Below, one piece after another: positions 39,696-48,360 of a stretch of 64,000 bases of DNA (positions are counted from its first letter, which is position 1; each line of letters begins with the position of its first letter). The notes beneath the pieces were generated by a model. It was not told where the DNA came from, made no database searches, and saw nothing but the letters and a program-made list of their open reading frames with translations. The stretch lies in contig NZ_JAAKZG010000005.1 in NCBI RefSeq assembly GCF_011045115.1, positions 186,001 through 250,000 of the forward strand, given 5' to 3'. Source of the stretch: Mesorhizobium zhangyense. Lineage in GTDB: Bacteria; Pseudomonadota; Alphaproteobacteria; Rhizobiales; Rhizobiaceae. Made by a program: the position numbers and the translations under genes.

Positions 39696-40829
39696 TTATT
39701 GCGTGCTGCCGGTAGTTTCGCCCATCAGCTTGCGCAAGGTTTCCTGGTCGGCATCGACGGGCTTGACCACGTCGCCTTCCTTCACCAGTTCCTGGCCAGC
39801 TACGATAATCCGCGCGTCACTTGGAATGCCGCCGAGCACGAGGCCTTTCGGCGAATCATCGACGAGGTCGATCGGGAAGAAGGTGACCTTGTCGTCCTTG
39901 TCGACCGAACGAATGCCGAGATCGCCCTTGTCGCCCAGCGTCACCACCGAGCGCGGCAGCATCACTGCGTCGGTCGGCTGTGCGCTCAGCGCGATTTCGG
40001 CGGTCATGCCGGCCGGAATGGCGCCGTCGGCATTGGGGATGGCGATTTCGATGCGGAAGGTGCGGGTCGCCGACGACGCATCGCGGCTGATGTAGCGCAC
40101 CTTGCCCTTGACCGTCTGGTCGTTGACCATGCGCACATCGGCCTCGTCGCCGATCTTGATGTAGCGCAGGTCGCGCTCGCTGATTTCGCCGCGCGCGATC
40201 ACCGGGTCGAGCGCGAGGATGGTCGCGACCTCGCCGCCCTGCATGACCGCGCTGCCGAGTTCCACCGGAACCCGGTCGATGACGCCGTCGAACGGGGCCT
40301 TCACTTCGTTGCGGTCGAGTTCGGCCTGGGCCGTGTCGAGCAGGGACTGGGCGGAGGACAGATTGGAGCGCGCCGTATCGAGCAGGAGCTTTGCCAGGTT
40401 GCCGGTCTTGGCCAGCCGCTCGGCTGCGTCCAGCTCTGCCTTGCGCTGCACCAGGACCTGCTTGGCGTTGGCTACCGCCGACAGTTTTTCCTCAGCCGCC
40501 AGCATCAGCACGAGATCGCCGGTCTTGATGCGGTCGCCCTGCTTGACCGGCAGTTTGTCGATGACGCCGGCGACGCGGGTCGCCAGAACGGCGCGCTTGT
40601 CGGCCTCGGTCAATCCGGAAATGCGGATGACGCGCGCATAGGTGCGCTGCGGCGGCGTGATGACGGCGACGGTGCGGGGCGGAGCCTTTGGCACCTCGGT
40701 CTCGGCCTTCTTCTTGTCGGCTTCAGTAGCCGCGCTGCCGACGGAGGAGAACTCGCCCGTGCCCATCCAGGCGGCGAAGCCGATGAGCACAATGATAGCG
40801 GCAAGCTTGTGGAACCTAATCTTGGCCAT
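39696..40829 (-). CDS. Membrane fusion protein of the RND pump (HlyD/AcrA family)
   Basis: The ATG at 40829 (MAKIRFHKLAAIIVLIGFAA) or the one six bases earlier gives 377-379 residues with a single N-terminal membrane anchor. VAGVIDKLPVKQGDRIKTGD is the first half of the lipoyl motif, followed by a helical hairpin (~100-165) and DGVIDRVPVELGSAVMQGGE, the second half. A beta-barrel and membrane-proximal domain complete it. It bridges the RND pump to an outer-membrane channel. It is the first gene of the two-gene operon. Confidence 0.92.
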   Translation of the reverse strand: MAKIRFHKLAAIIVLIGFAAWMGTGEFSSVGSAATEADKKKAETEVPKAPPRTVAVITPPQRTYARVIRISGLTEADKRAVLATRVAGVIDKLPVKQGDRIKTGDLVLMLAAEEKLSAVANAKQVLVQRKAELDAAERLAKTGNLAKLLLDTARSNLSSAQSLLDTAQAELDRNEVKAPFDGVIDRVPVELGSAVMQGGEVATILALDPVIARGEISERDLRYIKIGDEADVRMVNDQTVKGKVRYISRDASSATRTFRIEIAIPNADGAIPAGMTAEIALSAQPTDAVMLPRSVVTLGDKGDLGIRSVDKDDKVTFFPIDLVDDSPKGLVLGGIPSDARIIVAGQELVKEGDVVKPVDADQETLRKLMGETTGSTQ

Positions 40830-41006
40830 GACCATTTCCAATGTGAGGGCCCCGGCGAGGCCACTCTCGTGCTTGAGGCGCGCCGCCGGATATGGGTGCG
40901 CCTATCGCCGGGTTCAATCGGTTCGTTCGCGAAAAGTTGAACGGTGTGCGCCTTTTATCGCAAGTTTGTGACGCAAAATAGTCAGAAAAATTCATAGGTC
41001 GCCCAA

Positions 41007-41028
41007 TCCTGACAATGGGTTGTCAGGA
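41007..41028. promoter_or_regulatory. 9-bp inverted repeat between the ior operon and the RND operon
   Basis: TCCTGACAA-TGGG-TTGTCAGGA is perfect. It lies 60 bases past the cytochrome stop and 180 bases before the fusion-protein start, on the same transcription direction. It could be an operator for the pump or a weak hairpin ending the upstream operon; no T-run follows. The remaining bases of this gap show no gene. Confidence 0.45.
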
Positions 41029-41088
41029 GCTCTGGTTAACCGGCGAAGATGACGTCAGCCTTGCATATCCAGGCCGACGGTTTGCAGA

Positions 41089-41682
41089 TTACGGGCAGGG
41101 CGCGCCGGCGGCCGCCCATTTCTCGATTGCCTGATAGGTTTCCTCGGCCGATCCGGGAGCCGGTTCGCGCCCAGGCCCGGGGCTCCAGCCCCAGCCGACG
41201 AGTTTGTCGCTGCGCACATGCTCGGCGACTTCGGCGAGCGTCCTGCCACCATTGCGCGCTGGGTCCTTGATCTGGGCGCAGATTTCGCCGGACGACTTTC
41301 CGAACCAGACCATTTCGGCTGGTGCCAGATGCCAGTTCTCGGCACCGGGCGGGCCGTGCAGCACGGCGGAGTTGGTCTCAAAATGGCAGGTCATGCAGCG
41401 CAACCCCGGATTGCCCAAGCCCGAACCGTCAATGCCGCGCTGAACGTTGAAGGCGTGGAAGCGGGTCTTGCCGTAATGCGCGCCCGACCAGCGCGGATGA
41501 TCGTCCTCGACATGGCAGTTGGCACAGCGCGGATGCGAAAACACCGCGTAGATCTTTTCCCATTCCGGCAATCCCGCCGCTGCATCGACAGTCGCCGGCG
41601 TCTGGGTTTCCTGCGCCAGAACCCATGTCGCCATGGCAAAGACCATGATGGCCGAGGTCGCGATGACGATGAATGCCCTCAT
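41089..41682 (-). CDS. Di-haem c-type cytochrome-like protein of the ior operon
   Basis: The 197-residue protein has a signal peptide (FIVIATSAIMVFAMATWVLA-Q) and two haem c motifs, CANCH (53-57) and CMTCH (96-100). Its ATG overlaps the stop of the molybdenum subunit gene (ATGA), so it is translationally coupled. Periplasmic oxidoreductases of this family commonly hand electrons to a cytochrome c, and this is the likely acceptor here. It lacks the standard class I cytochrome length and fold cues, so the exact family is uncertain. Confidence 0.85.
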   Translation of the reverse strand: MRAFIVIATSAIMVFAMATWVLAQETQTPATVDAAAGLPEWEKIYAVFSHPRCANCHVEDDHPRWSGAHYGKTRFHAFNVQRGIDGSGLGNPGLRCMTCHFETNSAVLHGPPGAENWHLAPAEMVWFGKSSGEICAQIKDPARNGGRTLAEVAEHVRSDKLVGWGWSPGPGREPAPGSAEETYQAIEKWAAAGAPCP

Positions 41683-43952
41683 GCGAAACTCACTTCCTTC
41701 GAGAGCGGAAGGCTGCGTATGCGCTTGCCTGTCAGTGCGAAGACGGCGTTGGCGAGTGCGGGAATGGCCGGGGGCGTGGCGACCTCACCGACGCCTCCCA
41801 TCTTCTTGGCGTTCTCCAGAATGGCGACCTCGAAGGTCGGGCACTGGAAGATGCGCATGGCGTCGAAATCGTGGAAGTTCGATTGCTCCACCATGCCGTC
41901 GGCAAAGGTGATCTCCTGGCCCATCGCCGCCGACAGGCCGTAGATCGCGCCGGAGACCAGTTGTGCCTCGATGATGCCGGGATCGATCGCCGTGCCGACG
42001 TCGGCGGCGATCCAGACCTTTTCGATGCGGATGCCGGCCGGCGTGTCGGCAACTTGGACGACCTCACCGACCCAACTGCCGAAGCTCAGCGTGAAGGCAA
42101 AACCCTTGGCCTTGCCGGCTGGCAGCGTCTCGCCCCATTTCGACATCTCGGCGACTTTCTCGACAACCTTCAGTGCGGTCGGGTGCGTCGTCATCAGCTT
42201 CCGGCGCAGCTCGACCGGGTCGGTTTTTCCGGCGGTCGCGATCTCGTCCATGAAGGCTTCGTGGAAGAAGCCGTTGTAGGAATTGCCGACGGAGCGCCAG
42301 AAGCCGACGGGCACCGAAATCTGCGCAGGGATCGCGGCGACGCGATAGTTCGGCACGACATAGGGCTGGTCGAACGAGCCCTCGGCGATGGTCTTGTCCG
42401 GCCCGACGGGCGACAGCGACGGAAACGTCCGCCGCAGCACGCTGGCGATGATCGAGGGGGAGGCGATCTTCATGTCGATGGCCACCGGAAGGCCGTCATC
42501 GCCGAGCCGGGCCTGGAATTTTCCGGCTGCCGCAGGGCGGTAGACATCGTGGCGGGTGTCCTCCTCGCGTGTCCAGATGACCTTCACGGGTTTCCCGCCG
42601 GCTTCCTTCGCCAGAAGGGCGGCATAGATGGAAAAATCCATCTCGCCGCGCCTACCGAAGCCGCCGCCGAGGAAAGTCGTGTGGACATTGACCTTGTCCT
42701 GCTCGATACCGGCGGCACCGGCGCAAAGCTGGCGGGTGATGGTCGGCATCTGGTTGGGCGACCAGATATCGAGCACGCCGTCCTTCAGCCGTGCCGTGGC
42801 ATTCATCGGCTCCATGCAGGCATGGGCCAGATAGGGCACTGCATAATCGGCCTCGACGATCTTTTCGCGCGGCGCATCGGCGAAGGCGGTGTCGACATTG
42901 CCATCGTCGCGCAGCGCCGAGCCTTGCGTTGCAAGCGCGTCGGTCAGCGCCCTGGAGATTGCGGCGCTGTCGGCGGGATATTCAGCATCGGCCCATTCGA
43001 CCTCGATGGCGTCGGCCGCCTTGAACGCCGCCCAGGTATTTTCGGCAATCACGCCGAAGCCGTGGCCGTAGGTGGTGTCGAGCGGCACGATCTTGATCAC
43101 GCCGGGCATCTTCTCGGCCTTGGAGAGATCGGATTTCACCGGCTTCGACCAGAAGCGCGGGCTCATCTTCACCGTGCCGTGCAGCATGTCGGGCAAGGTG
43201 ACATCGACGCCGAAGATCGGCGCACCGGTGACCTTGGCCAGCATGTCGGTGCGCATCTGCGGCTTGCCGAGTAGCTTCCACTCGGCCTTTTCCCTGAGCT
43301 TCAGCATTGCCGGCGGCTCGATCTGCGCGGCTGCAACTGCAACCTCGCCATAGGTCAGGCTCTTGCCTGACGCCTTGTGGGTGATGGTTGCGTCGGCCGT
43401 CTCCAGTTCGGAAGCCGGCACGCCAAGTTTCTTCGCTGCTGCTTCCACCAGGACATGGCGGGTTGCGGCGCCGGCCTGGCGCATCTTGTCGAAACCGTCG
43501 CGGATCGAGGAGGAACCGCCGGTGCCCTGGAAGCCGAGAATCTTGCCGAGCGCGCCCATGGCTCCACGCGCCGTCTCGGCGAAGAGGCCGTCATTGTAGA
43601 AGGCGAAGGGGCCGCCTTCGGCCAGCATTTCGGAATTGTAGTAGGCGTAGGCAGCCGGGCCGTGCTCGACCTTGATCCTGTCGAGGCCGACATCCAGTTC
43701 CTCGGCCACCAATGCGGCAAGCGAGGTTGAAACGCCCTGTCCCATCTCGGCGCGTGGAGCGATCACGGTGATGGTGTTGTCGGAGGCAACCTTCACATAG
43801 GGGTTGAAGGTGGCTTCGCCCTCGGCAAGCTCTCCTTCGAGCGGGTTGGGGTAGGGCTTGCGATAATAGTAATAGCCGATGGCGACACCGCCGGCGATGG
43901 CGGCTGCGCCGATCAGGAATGTGCGGCGGGCGATCTTGCCAACGCTGGCCAT
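41679..43952 (-). CDS. iorB: Molybdenum hydroxylase large subunit (isoquinoline 1-oxidoreductase beta/aldehyde dehydrogenase type)
   Basis: The ATG at 43952 gives 757 residues with a Tat signal (KIARRTFLIGAAAIAGG; twin Arg then FL). The Moco domains include VTVIAPRAEMGQGVSTSLAA, GGFGRRGEMDF, SVGNSYNGFFHEAFMDE and VWIAADVGTAIDPG near the C-terminus. These are hallmarks of the IorB/AorB family of xanthine-oxidase-like enzymes that oxidise N-heterocycles or aldehydes with water as oxygen donor. It pairs with the 2Fe-2S subunit two bases upstream and a cytochrome downstream. The substrate is not determinable. A copy of the catalytic Glu region lies near the end of the sequence. Confidence 0.92.
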   Translation of the reverse strand: MASVGKIARRTFLIGAAAIAGGVAIGYYYYRKPYPNPLEGELAEGEATFNPYVKVASDNTITVIAPRAEMGQGVSTSLAALVAEELDVGLDRIKVEHGPAAYAYYNSEMLAEGGPFAFYNDGLFAETARGAMGALGKILGFQGTGGSSSIRDGFDKMRQAGAATRHVLVEAAAKKLGVPASELETADATITHKASGKSLTYGEVAVAAAQIEPPAMLKLREKAEWKLLGKPQMRTDMLAKVTGAPIFGVDVTLPDMLHGTVKMSPRFWSKPVKSDLSKAEKMPGVIKIVPLDTTYGHGFGVIAENTWAAFKAADAIEVEWADAEYPADSAAISRALTDALATQGSALRDDGNVDTAFADAPREKIVEADYAVPYLAHACMEPMNATARLKDGVLDIWSPNQMPTITRQLCAGAAGIEQDKVNVHTTFLGGGFGRRGEMDFSIYAALLAKEAGGKPVKVIWTREEDTRHDVYRPAAAGKFQARLGDDGLPVAIDMKIASPSIIASVLRRTFPSLSPVGPDKTIAEGSFDQPYVVPNYRVAAIPAQISVPVGFWRSVGNSYNGFFHEAFMDEIATAGKTDPVELRRKLMTTHPTALKVVEKVAEMSKWGETLPAGKAKGFAFTLSFGSWVGEVVQVADTPAGIRIEKVWIAADVGTAIDPGIIEAQLVSGAIYGLSAAMGQEITFADGMVEQSNFHDFDAMRIFQCPTFEVAILENAKKMGGVGEVATPPAIPALANAVFALTGKRIRSLPLSKEVSFA

Positions 43953-43954
43953 GG

Positions 43955-44416
43955 TCAGATCCCCGCCGTCTTGAGTGCTGCCGCTTTCTTGATCGCGGCG
44001 CGGATGCGCGGATAGGTGCCGCAGCGGCAGAGATTGCCGCCCATGGCGTTGTCGATGTCCTCGTCGCTCGGGTTGTCGATCTCGTCGAGCAGCGCCACCG
44101 CGCTCATGATCTGGCCGGCCTGGCAGTAGCCGCATTGGGCGACCTGCTCTTCCAGCCATGCCTGCTGCACCGGGTGCAGCTTGCCGTCGGTCGAGATGCC
44201 TTCGATGGTGGTGATTTCGCCCTGCACCTCTCGGAGCGGCAGGATGCAGGAGCGGACGGGCGTGCCGTCCATATGCACGGTGCACGCACCGCAGGCGGCG
44301 ATGCCGCAGCCGAATTTCGGCCCGGTCTTGCCGGCGAGGTCGCGCAGCGCCCACAGCAGAGGCATCTCCGGATCGGCTTCGATGTCGATTGGTTTTCCGT
44401 CGACGATGAGGTGCAT
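43955..44416 (-). CDS. iorA: 2Fe-2S subunit of the molybdenum hydroxylase
   Basis: The ATG at 44416 gives 153 residues. Eight cysteines form the two classic clusters: CGIAACGAC with a later C (plant-type ferredoxin domain), and CGYCQAGQ with CRCGTY (helical domain). [17 protein letters not shown] is diagnostic of the IorA/CoxS/XdhA small-subunit family. No signal peptide is present; it would be exported with the Tat-tagged large subunit as a folded complex. It is the first gene of the iorA-iorB-cytochrome operon, divergent from tetR. Confidence 0.93.
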   Translation of the reverse strand: MHLIVDGKPIDIEADPEMPLLWALRDLAGKTGPKFGCGIAACGACTVHMDGTPVRSCILPLREVQGEITTIEGISTDGKLHPVQQAWLEEQVAQCGYCQAGQIMSAVALLDEIDNPSDEDIDNAMGGNLCRCGTYPRIRAAIKKAAALKTAGI

Positions 44417-44480
44417 GGGGATACCCTTTGTTGTCGTCCACAGCCTGCCGCGAAGCTTGCGCTTCGTGCATTTCGACATC

Positions 44481-44505
44481 TTGACAAATTCCGTCATTTT
44501 GTCAA
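44481..44505. promoter_or_regulatory. TetR operator between iorA and tetR
   Basis: TTGACAAA (44481-44488) and TTTGTCAA (44498-44505) are exact inverted arms around a nine-base centre (TTCCGTCAT). It lies about 30 bases before the TetR start and 65 before iorA, where one repressor could control both genes. Confidence 0.75.
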
Positions 44506-44532
44506 TACAGGCTTTGCCAGGATAGATTTGCC

Positions 44533-45129
44533 GTGCTTGAGACCACAGAAACCGCCACCGACCCGAAACGCGCCCGTATCCTCGATGGGGCGTTGAAGAT
44601 GTTTCTCGCCTACGGTTTCTCGCGCACGACCATGGATGACATTGCCCGCGCCGCCGAGGTTTCACGCCCGGCGCTCTATCTCCTGTTCAAGAACAAGACG
44701 GATATCTACCGCGCGCTGGCTTCCGTCGTGTTCGAGGAATCGATCGCCAAAGCGCGCGCCGAACTGGCAGGCGACGCACCGCTTGGCGAGCGGCTGTTTC
44801 AGGTGATCGATACGGCGCTGATCTCCGTCATGGCAAAGATCGCGGAATCGCCGCACGGTGCCGAAATCCTCGACATGAAGGGTAGCCTCGCCGGCGATGT
44901 GGTCGAGGGGTGGCGCGCCGCGATGGTCGGTCAATTCACCGCGGCGATCGGGGAAGAAGCCAGGGCCACGGGCGTTGACCTCGCAGCGCGCGACCTGTCG
45001 CCGGTAATGCTCGCTGACGTGCTGTTTGACGGGCTGGAGGGCATGAAGATGCGGGTCAGCGGCGCTGAAGAGCAGCGCAAGGCAGTGCGCGGACTCGTCA
45101 AAATGGTAGAGCTCGCTATCCGGCCTTAA
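44533..45129 (+). CDS. TetR-family regulator of the ior operon
   Basis: The GTG at 44533 gives 198 residues. The N-terminal HTH reads [20 protein letters not shown] then [20 protein letters not shown], the classic TetR pattern with YLLFKNK. The C-terminal helical domain is unassigned. It is divergent from iorA across a perfect dyad and so is the probable local repressor. Its TAA overlaps the TTA of the convergent patatin gene by two of three bases. Confidence 0.9.
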   Translation: MLETTETATDPKRARILDGALKMFLAYGFSRTTMDDIARAAEVSRPALYLLFKNKTDIYRALASVVFEESIAKARAELAGDAPLGERLFQVIDTALISVMAKIAESPHGAEILDMKGSLAGDVVEGWRAAMVGQFTAAIGEEARATGVDLAARDLSPVMLADVLFDGLEGMKMRVSGAEEQRKAVRGLVKMVELAIRP

Positions 45130-46256
45130 GCTTGGGGCCGGGCGCCAGCCGGTTTCTTGCGGGTCGCAAGGAATTCGCGCACGCGCTTGCCTGGGTCCCT
45201 GCGATGCAGCGGGCCGAAGCGGCCCTCGAACTCGTCGGTCAGGTCGAGCGTTGCGCGTTTCCCGACGGCGTCGAAATTCTCTTCCAGCCAGTCGCCAGCG
45301 GCATTGCGGCCGAGGTCGCGCAGATATTCGAGGAAGGCCCATTCGGCATTGATCTTCGATGACGCCGAAAGGTTTTTGAAGGCCTCGTCCGCATCGATGC
45401 GGTGCATGCGGATGTCGCGATACTCGCCATGCGGCAGCCGGCCGGAGGCGATCATCTCCTTGATGAAGGCGATGGCGCGGAATTCGCGCAGCAGGGCTGC
45501 GTTGAAGGTGATCTCGTCGATGCGGTTCTGAATTTCGTTGGCGGTTTTGGGCGTCTCCTCGCGCACCACCGGGTTGATCTGCACGAGCAGAACATCTTCG
45601 GTCGCGGCCTGATCGAAGAACGGAAAGATCGCCGGATTGCCGCCATAGCCGCCATCCCAGTAAGGCTTTCCCTCGATCTCCACCGCCTGGAAAATCTGCG
45701 GCAGGCAGGCCGAGGCCATGACGACGTCGAGGGTGATCTCATTGTGGTCGAAGACCCGCAGCTGGCCGGTCTCGACATTGGTTGCCGAGATGAACAGCTT
45801 GATCGCCTTGCGGGAGCGGACATTGTCGAAGTCGATCTCGGCCTCGACCACGTCGCGCAGCGGATTGACGTTGAGCGGATTGGCGAGATAGGGCGACAAC
45901 GAGCGAGACATCATGTCGTACCAGATGTAGCCCGGCGTGTTCTCGATCGACCAGTTGCCCCAAAACACGTCCCAGGGTGCGCGCTGCACCGGGCTGAAGC
46001 GGCCCTTCCGCGCAATCGCCCGCCACAGGTCGTGAAGCTTCTGGCGCGCGCCGTCAGCGCCGTCGCGCACCCAGCCGTCGGCGAGTGCCACCGCATTCAT
46101 GGCGCCGGCGCTGGTACCGGATACGGCCGCGATATCAAGCCGGCCATCTTCCAGCAGGCGGTCGAGCACACCCCAGGAAAAAGCGCCATGCGAGCCGCCG
46201 CCCTGAAGCGCGACATTGATCGGTTTTTTGTCTTCCGCCTTGCCGTTTGTGGTCAT
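45126..46256 (-). CDS. Patatin-like phospholipase/hydrolase
   Basis: The 376-residue protein contains the full patatin triad set: oxyanion loop LQGGGSHGAFSWGVL, nucleophile Ser in GTSAG, and catalytic Asp in DGGYGGNP. A C-terminal ~80-residue region (FLEYLRDLGRNAAGDWLEEN and on) resembles DUF3734. No signal peptide is seen. It precedes, in the opposite order of transcription, the 3-hydroxybutyrate dehydrogenase gene on the same strand with a repeat element between. That context suggests a lipid or polyhydroxybutyrate-related esterase, but this is inference. Confidence 0.9.
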   Translation of the reverse strand: MTTNGKAEDKKPINVALQGGGSHGAFSWGVLDRLLEDGRLDIAAVSGTSAGAMNAVALADGWVRDGADGARQKLHDLWRAIARKGRFSPVQRAPWDVFWGNWSIENTPGYIWYDMMSRSLSPYLANPLNVNPLRDVVEAEIDFDNVRSRKAIKLFISATNVETGQLRVFDHNEITLDVVMASACLPQIFQAVEIEGKPYWDGGYGGNPAIFPFFDQAATEDVLLVQINPVVREETPKTANEIQNRIDEITFNAALLREFRAIAFIKEMIASGRLPHGEYRDIRMHRIDADEAFKNLSASSKINAEWAFLEYLRDLGRNAAGDWLEENFDAVGKRATLDLTDEFEGRFGPLHRRDPGKRVREFLATRKKPAGARPQA

Positions 46257-46300
46257 GGCGTTGTCCTTCGTTGTTGTCGTGCGTGCGTTGAAACTGCCTG

Positions 46301-46430
46301 CTTCTCCCCGTCCCTATACGGGGAGAAGATGCCGGCAGGCAGATGAGGGGCGGAGCCAGCTTTTTCGGCTTTGGTGCTGCCCTCATCCGACCCTTCGGGC
46401 CACCTTCTCCCCGTGAACGGGGAGAAGGAA
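46301..46430. repeat. Inverted palindromic repeat pair upstream of the patatin gene
   Basis: CTTCTCCCCGTCCCTATACGGGGAGAAG (28 bases, described as two halves: CTTCTCCCCG and CGGGGAGAAG) at 46301-46328 and a related palindrome at 46404-46427 bracket GGCAGATGAGGGG and GCCCTCATCC, which are complementary. A single unit of the same palindrome occurs at 18023. The element fills the 185-base gap between bdhA and the patatin gene. Confidence 0.75.
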
Positions 46431-46441
46431 GAATCGCGCTG

Positions 46442-47224
46442 TCACTCGGCCGTCCAGCCGCCATCGACGGAGATGTGCGTTCCGTTGATCTGGGCGGCGG
46501 CGTCGGAGCAGAGGAAGGCGGCGGTGGCGCCGATCTGCTCGACGGTGACGAATTCCTTGGTCGGCTGCTTGTCGAGCATGACCTCGCGGATCACCGTCTC
46601 GCGATCCATGTTGTGCGCCTTCATCTGGTCGGGAATCTGGGCTTCGACCAGCGGCGTCAGCACATAGCCGGGGCAGATGGCGTTGCAGGTTATGCCGTCG
46701 GTGGCGACTTCGAGCGCTACCGTCTTGGTCAGGCCCATGATGCCGTGCTTGGCCGAGACATAGGCCGACTTGAACGGCGAGGCGACAAGGCCGTGGGCAG
46801 AGGCGATGTTGACGATGCGGCCATAGCGGGCCTTCTTCATCAGCGGAAGGGCTGCGGCTGTGGTGTGGAAGGCCGACGACAGGTTGATGGCGATGATCGC
46901 ATCCCATTTGTCGATCGGGAAATCCTCGACCGGCGCGACATGCTGGATGCCGGCATTGTTGACCAGGATATCGACCGTGCCGAATTTTTCCGCAGCCTTG
47001 GTAACGAGCGCGCGGCACTCTGCCGGCTTTGACATGTCGGCCTGCACATAGATCGTCTTGACCGAGTGATCCCTGGCGATCTTGTCCGCGATGGCGTGAT
47101 CGTCAGACGTGTCGGAGAAGGAATTGACAACGATGTTGCAGCCTTGTGCTGCAAGCGCATGGGCAATCGCCAGGCCGATGCCGGAGGTAGAGCCGGTGAC
47201 GATTGCTGTTCTTGTGGCGGCCAT
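46442..47224 (-). CDS. bdhA: 3-hydroxybutyrate dehydrogenase (SDR)
   Basis: The ATG at 47224, with AAAGGACA upstream, gives 260 residues. The NAD site is TAIVTGSTSGIGLAIAHALA; NNAGIQHVAPVEDFP is the conserved NNAG block; the catalytic residues are S in NIASAHG and Y/K in SAYVSAKHG. The C-terminal VEQIGATAAFLCSDAAAQIN matches BdhA from rhizobia. It oxidises (R)-3-hydroxybutyrate to acetoacetate in polyhydroxybutyrate breakdown. It is divergent from a MarR-GNAT regulator with a 15-bp palindrome between, and lies upstream of the patatin gene. Confidence 0.92.
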   Translation of the reverse strand: MAATRTAIVTGSTSGIGLAIAHALAAQGCNIVVNSFSDTSDDHAIADKIARDHSVKTIYVQADMSKPAECRALVTKAAEKFGTVDILVNNAGIQHVAPVEDFPIDKWDAIIAINLSSAFHTTAAALPLMKKARYGRIVNIASAHGLVASPFKSAYVSAKHGIMGLTKTVALEVATDGITCNAICPGYVLTPLVEAQIPDQMKAHNMDRETVIREVMLDKQPTKEFVTVEQIGATAAFLCSDAAAQINGTHISVDGGWTAE

Positions 47225-47340
47225 GGCAAAATGTCCTTTGTCCAGAATGGTGCGGCGCACTCTATATATTGCATTGCAGCAAAATTGCGAATGTGGTGCG
47301 ACAGGACGGCACGGAAGGACGGGCCACAAGCCGCAAATTG

Positions 47341-47355
47341 CTTGACTAAGTCAAG
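47341..47355. promoter_or_regulatory. Palindromic operator between bdhA and the MarR-GNAT gene
   Basis: CTTGACTAAGTCAAG is a perfect 15-bp palindrome 14 bases upstream of the first candidate MarR start and about 115 bases upstream of bdhA. MarR regulators usually bind such sites in their own promoter, so autoregulation and control of bdhA are plausible. Confidence 0.65.
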
Positions 47356-47368
47356 TAATTTGACGAGG

Positions 47369-48325
47369 ATGGACGCTTTCCATGGTGCTCCAATGCTCAA
47401 AATTCTCGCTCCCACCGACGATCAGATCACTGCCGTCCGGAACTTCAACCGCTTCTACACGCGCCAGATCGGTCTGCTGACAGAGGGGTTGCTCAAGAGC
47501 GATTTCTCGCTGACTGAGGCGCGGGTTCTCTATGAACTGGCGAATCGCGACAGCCTGACGGCGAGCGACCTGACGCGTGAGCTCGGGCTCGATGCCGGCT
47601 ACCTTAGCCGGCTGCTGAAGAAATTCGAGACCCGCCGTCTTTTGACGCGCGCACCGTCCACGCTCGACGGCCGCCAGACGGTTCTGTCGCTGACCATTGC
47701 CGGCTGCGCAGCTTTCGCGCCGCTGAACCGTGCATCCGCAGAAGAGGTCGCCACGCTGCTGGGGCGTCTGTCCGTCGAGGATCGGGAAAAGGCGGTGAAG
47801 GCGATGCAGACAATGCAGCGCCTGCTTGGCGGTGCGGAACCGAAGGAACCCTATAGCCTGCGGCCATTGCAGGTCGGCGACATCGGCTGGATTACGCACC
47901 GGCAGGGCGTGCTTTATGCGCAGGAATATGGTTTCGACGGAACCTATGAGGCGCTGGTGGCGGAAATCCTCAGCACCTTCGTCAGGGATTTCGATCCTGA
48001 ATGGGAGCGTGCCTGGATCGCAGAGCGTGATGGCGAGGTGGTCGGCTCGGTCTTCATCGTGCGCAAATCCGACACCGTCGCCAAGCTCAGGCTGCTCTAT
48101 GTCGATCCCTCGGCGCGTGGTCTCGGCATCGGGCGCAGGCTGGTCGAGGAATGCATCGGCTTTGCCCGCGCCAAGGGCTACAAGACCATGACGCTATGGA
48201 CCAACGACATACTCCTGGCTGCCCGGCACATCTATCAGACGGCGGGGTTCAAGCTGGTCGAGGAAGACCGTCACCACTCCTTCGGCCAGGATCTGGTCGG
48301 CCAGACCTGGGAGCTTGAGCTTTGA
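47369..48325 (+). CDS. MarR-family HTH and GNAT acetyltransferase fusion
   Basis: The start at 47369 gives 318 residues; an in-frame ATG at 47393 giving 310 is equally possible, as neither has an ideal ribosome-binding site. Residues ~10-150 form a MarR domain: LTEARVLYELANRD, LGLDAGYLSRLLKKFETRR and LDGRQTVLSLT. Residues ~160-310 form a GNAT domain with LRLLYVDPSARGLGIGRRLV (acetyl-CoA loop) and AARHIYQTAGFKLVEE. This bifunctional architecture is known in proteobacteria, but its acceptor substrates are mostly unknown. The adjacent palindrome suggests autoregulation. Confidence 0.9.
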   Translation: MDAFHGAPMLKILAPTDDQITAVRNFNRFYTRQIGLLTEGLLKSDFSLTEARVLYELANRDSLTASDLTRELGLDAGYLSRLLKKFETRRLLTRAPSTLDGRQTVLSLTIAGCAAFAPLNRASAEEVATLLGRLSVEDREKAVKAMQTMQRLLGGAEPKEPYSLRPLQVGDIGWITHRQGVLYAQEYGFDGTYEALVAEILSTFVRDFDPEWERAWIAERDGEVVGSVFIVRKSDTVAKLRLLYVDPSARGLGIGRRLVEECIGFARAKGYKTMTLWTNDILLAARHIYQTAGFKLVEEDRHHSFGQDLVGQTWELEL

Positions 48326-48360
48326 AGCTCAGCTCGCTTCGCTGGTGAGTTTTATCAGGA

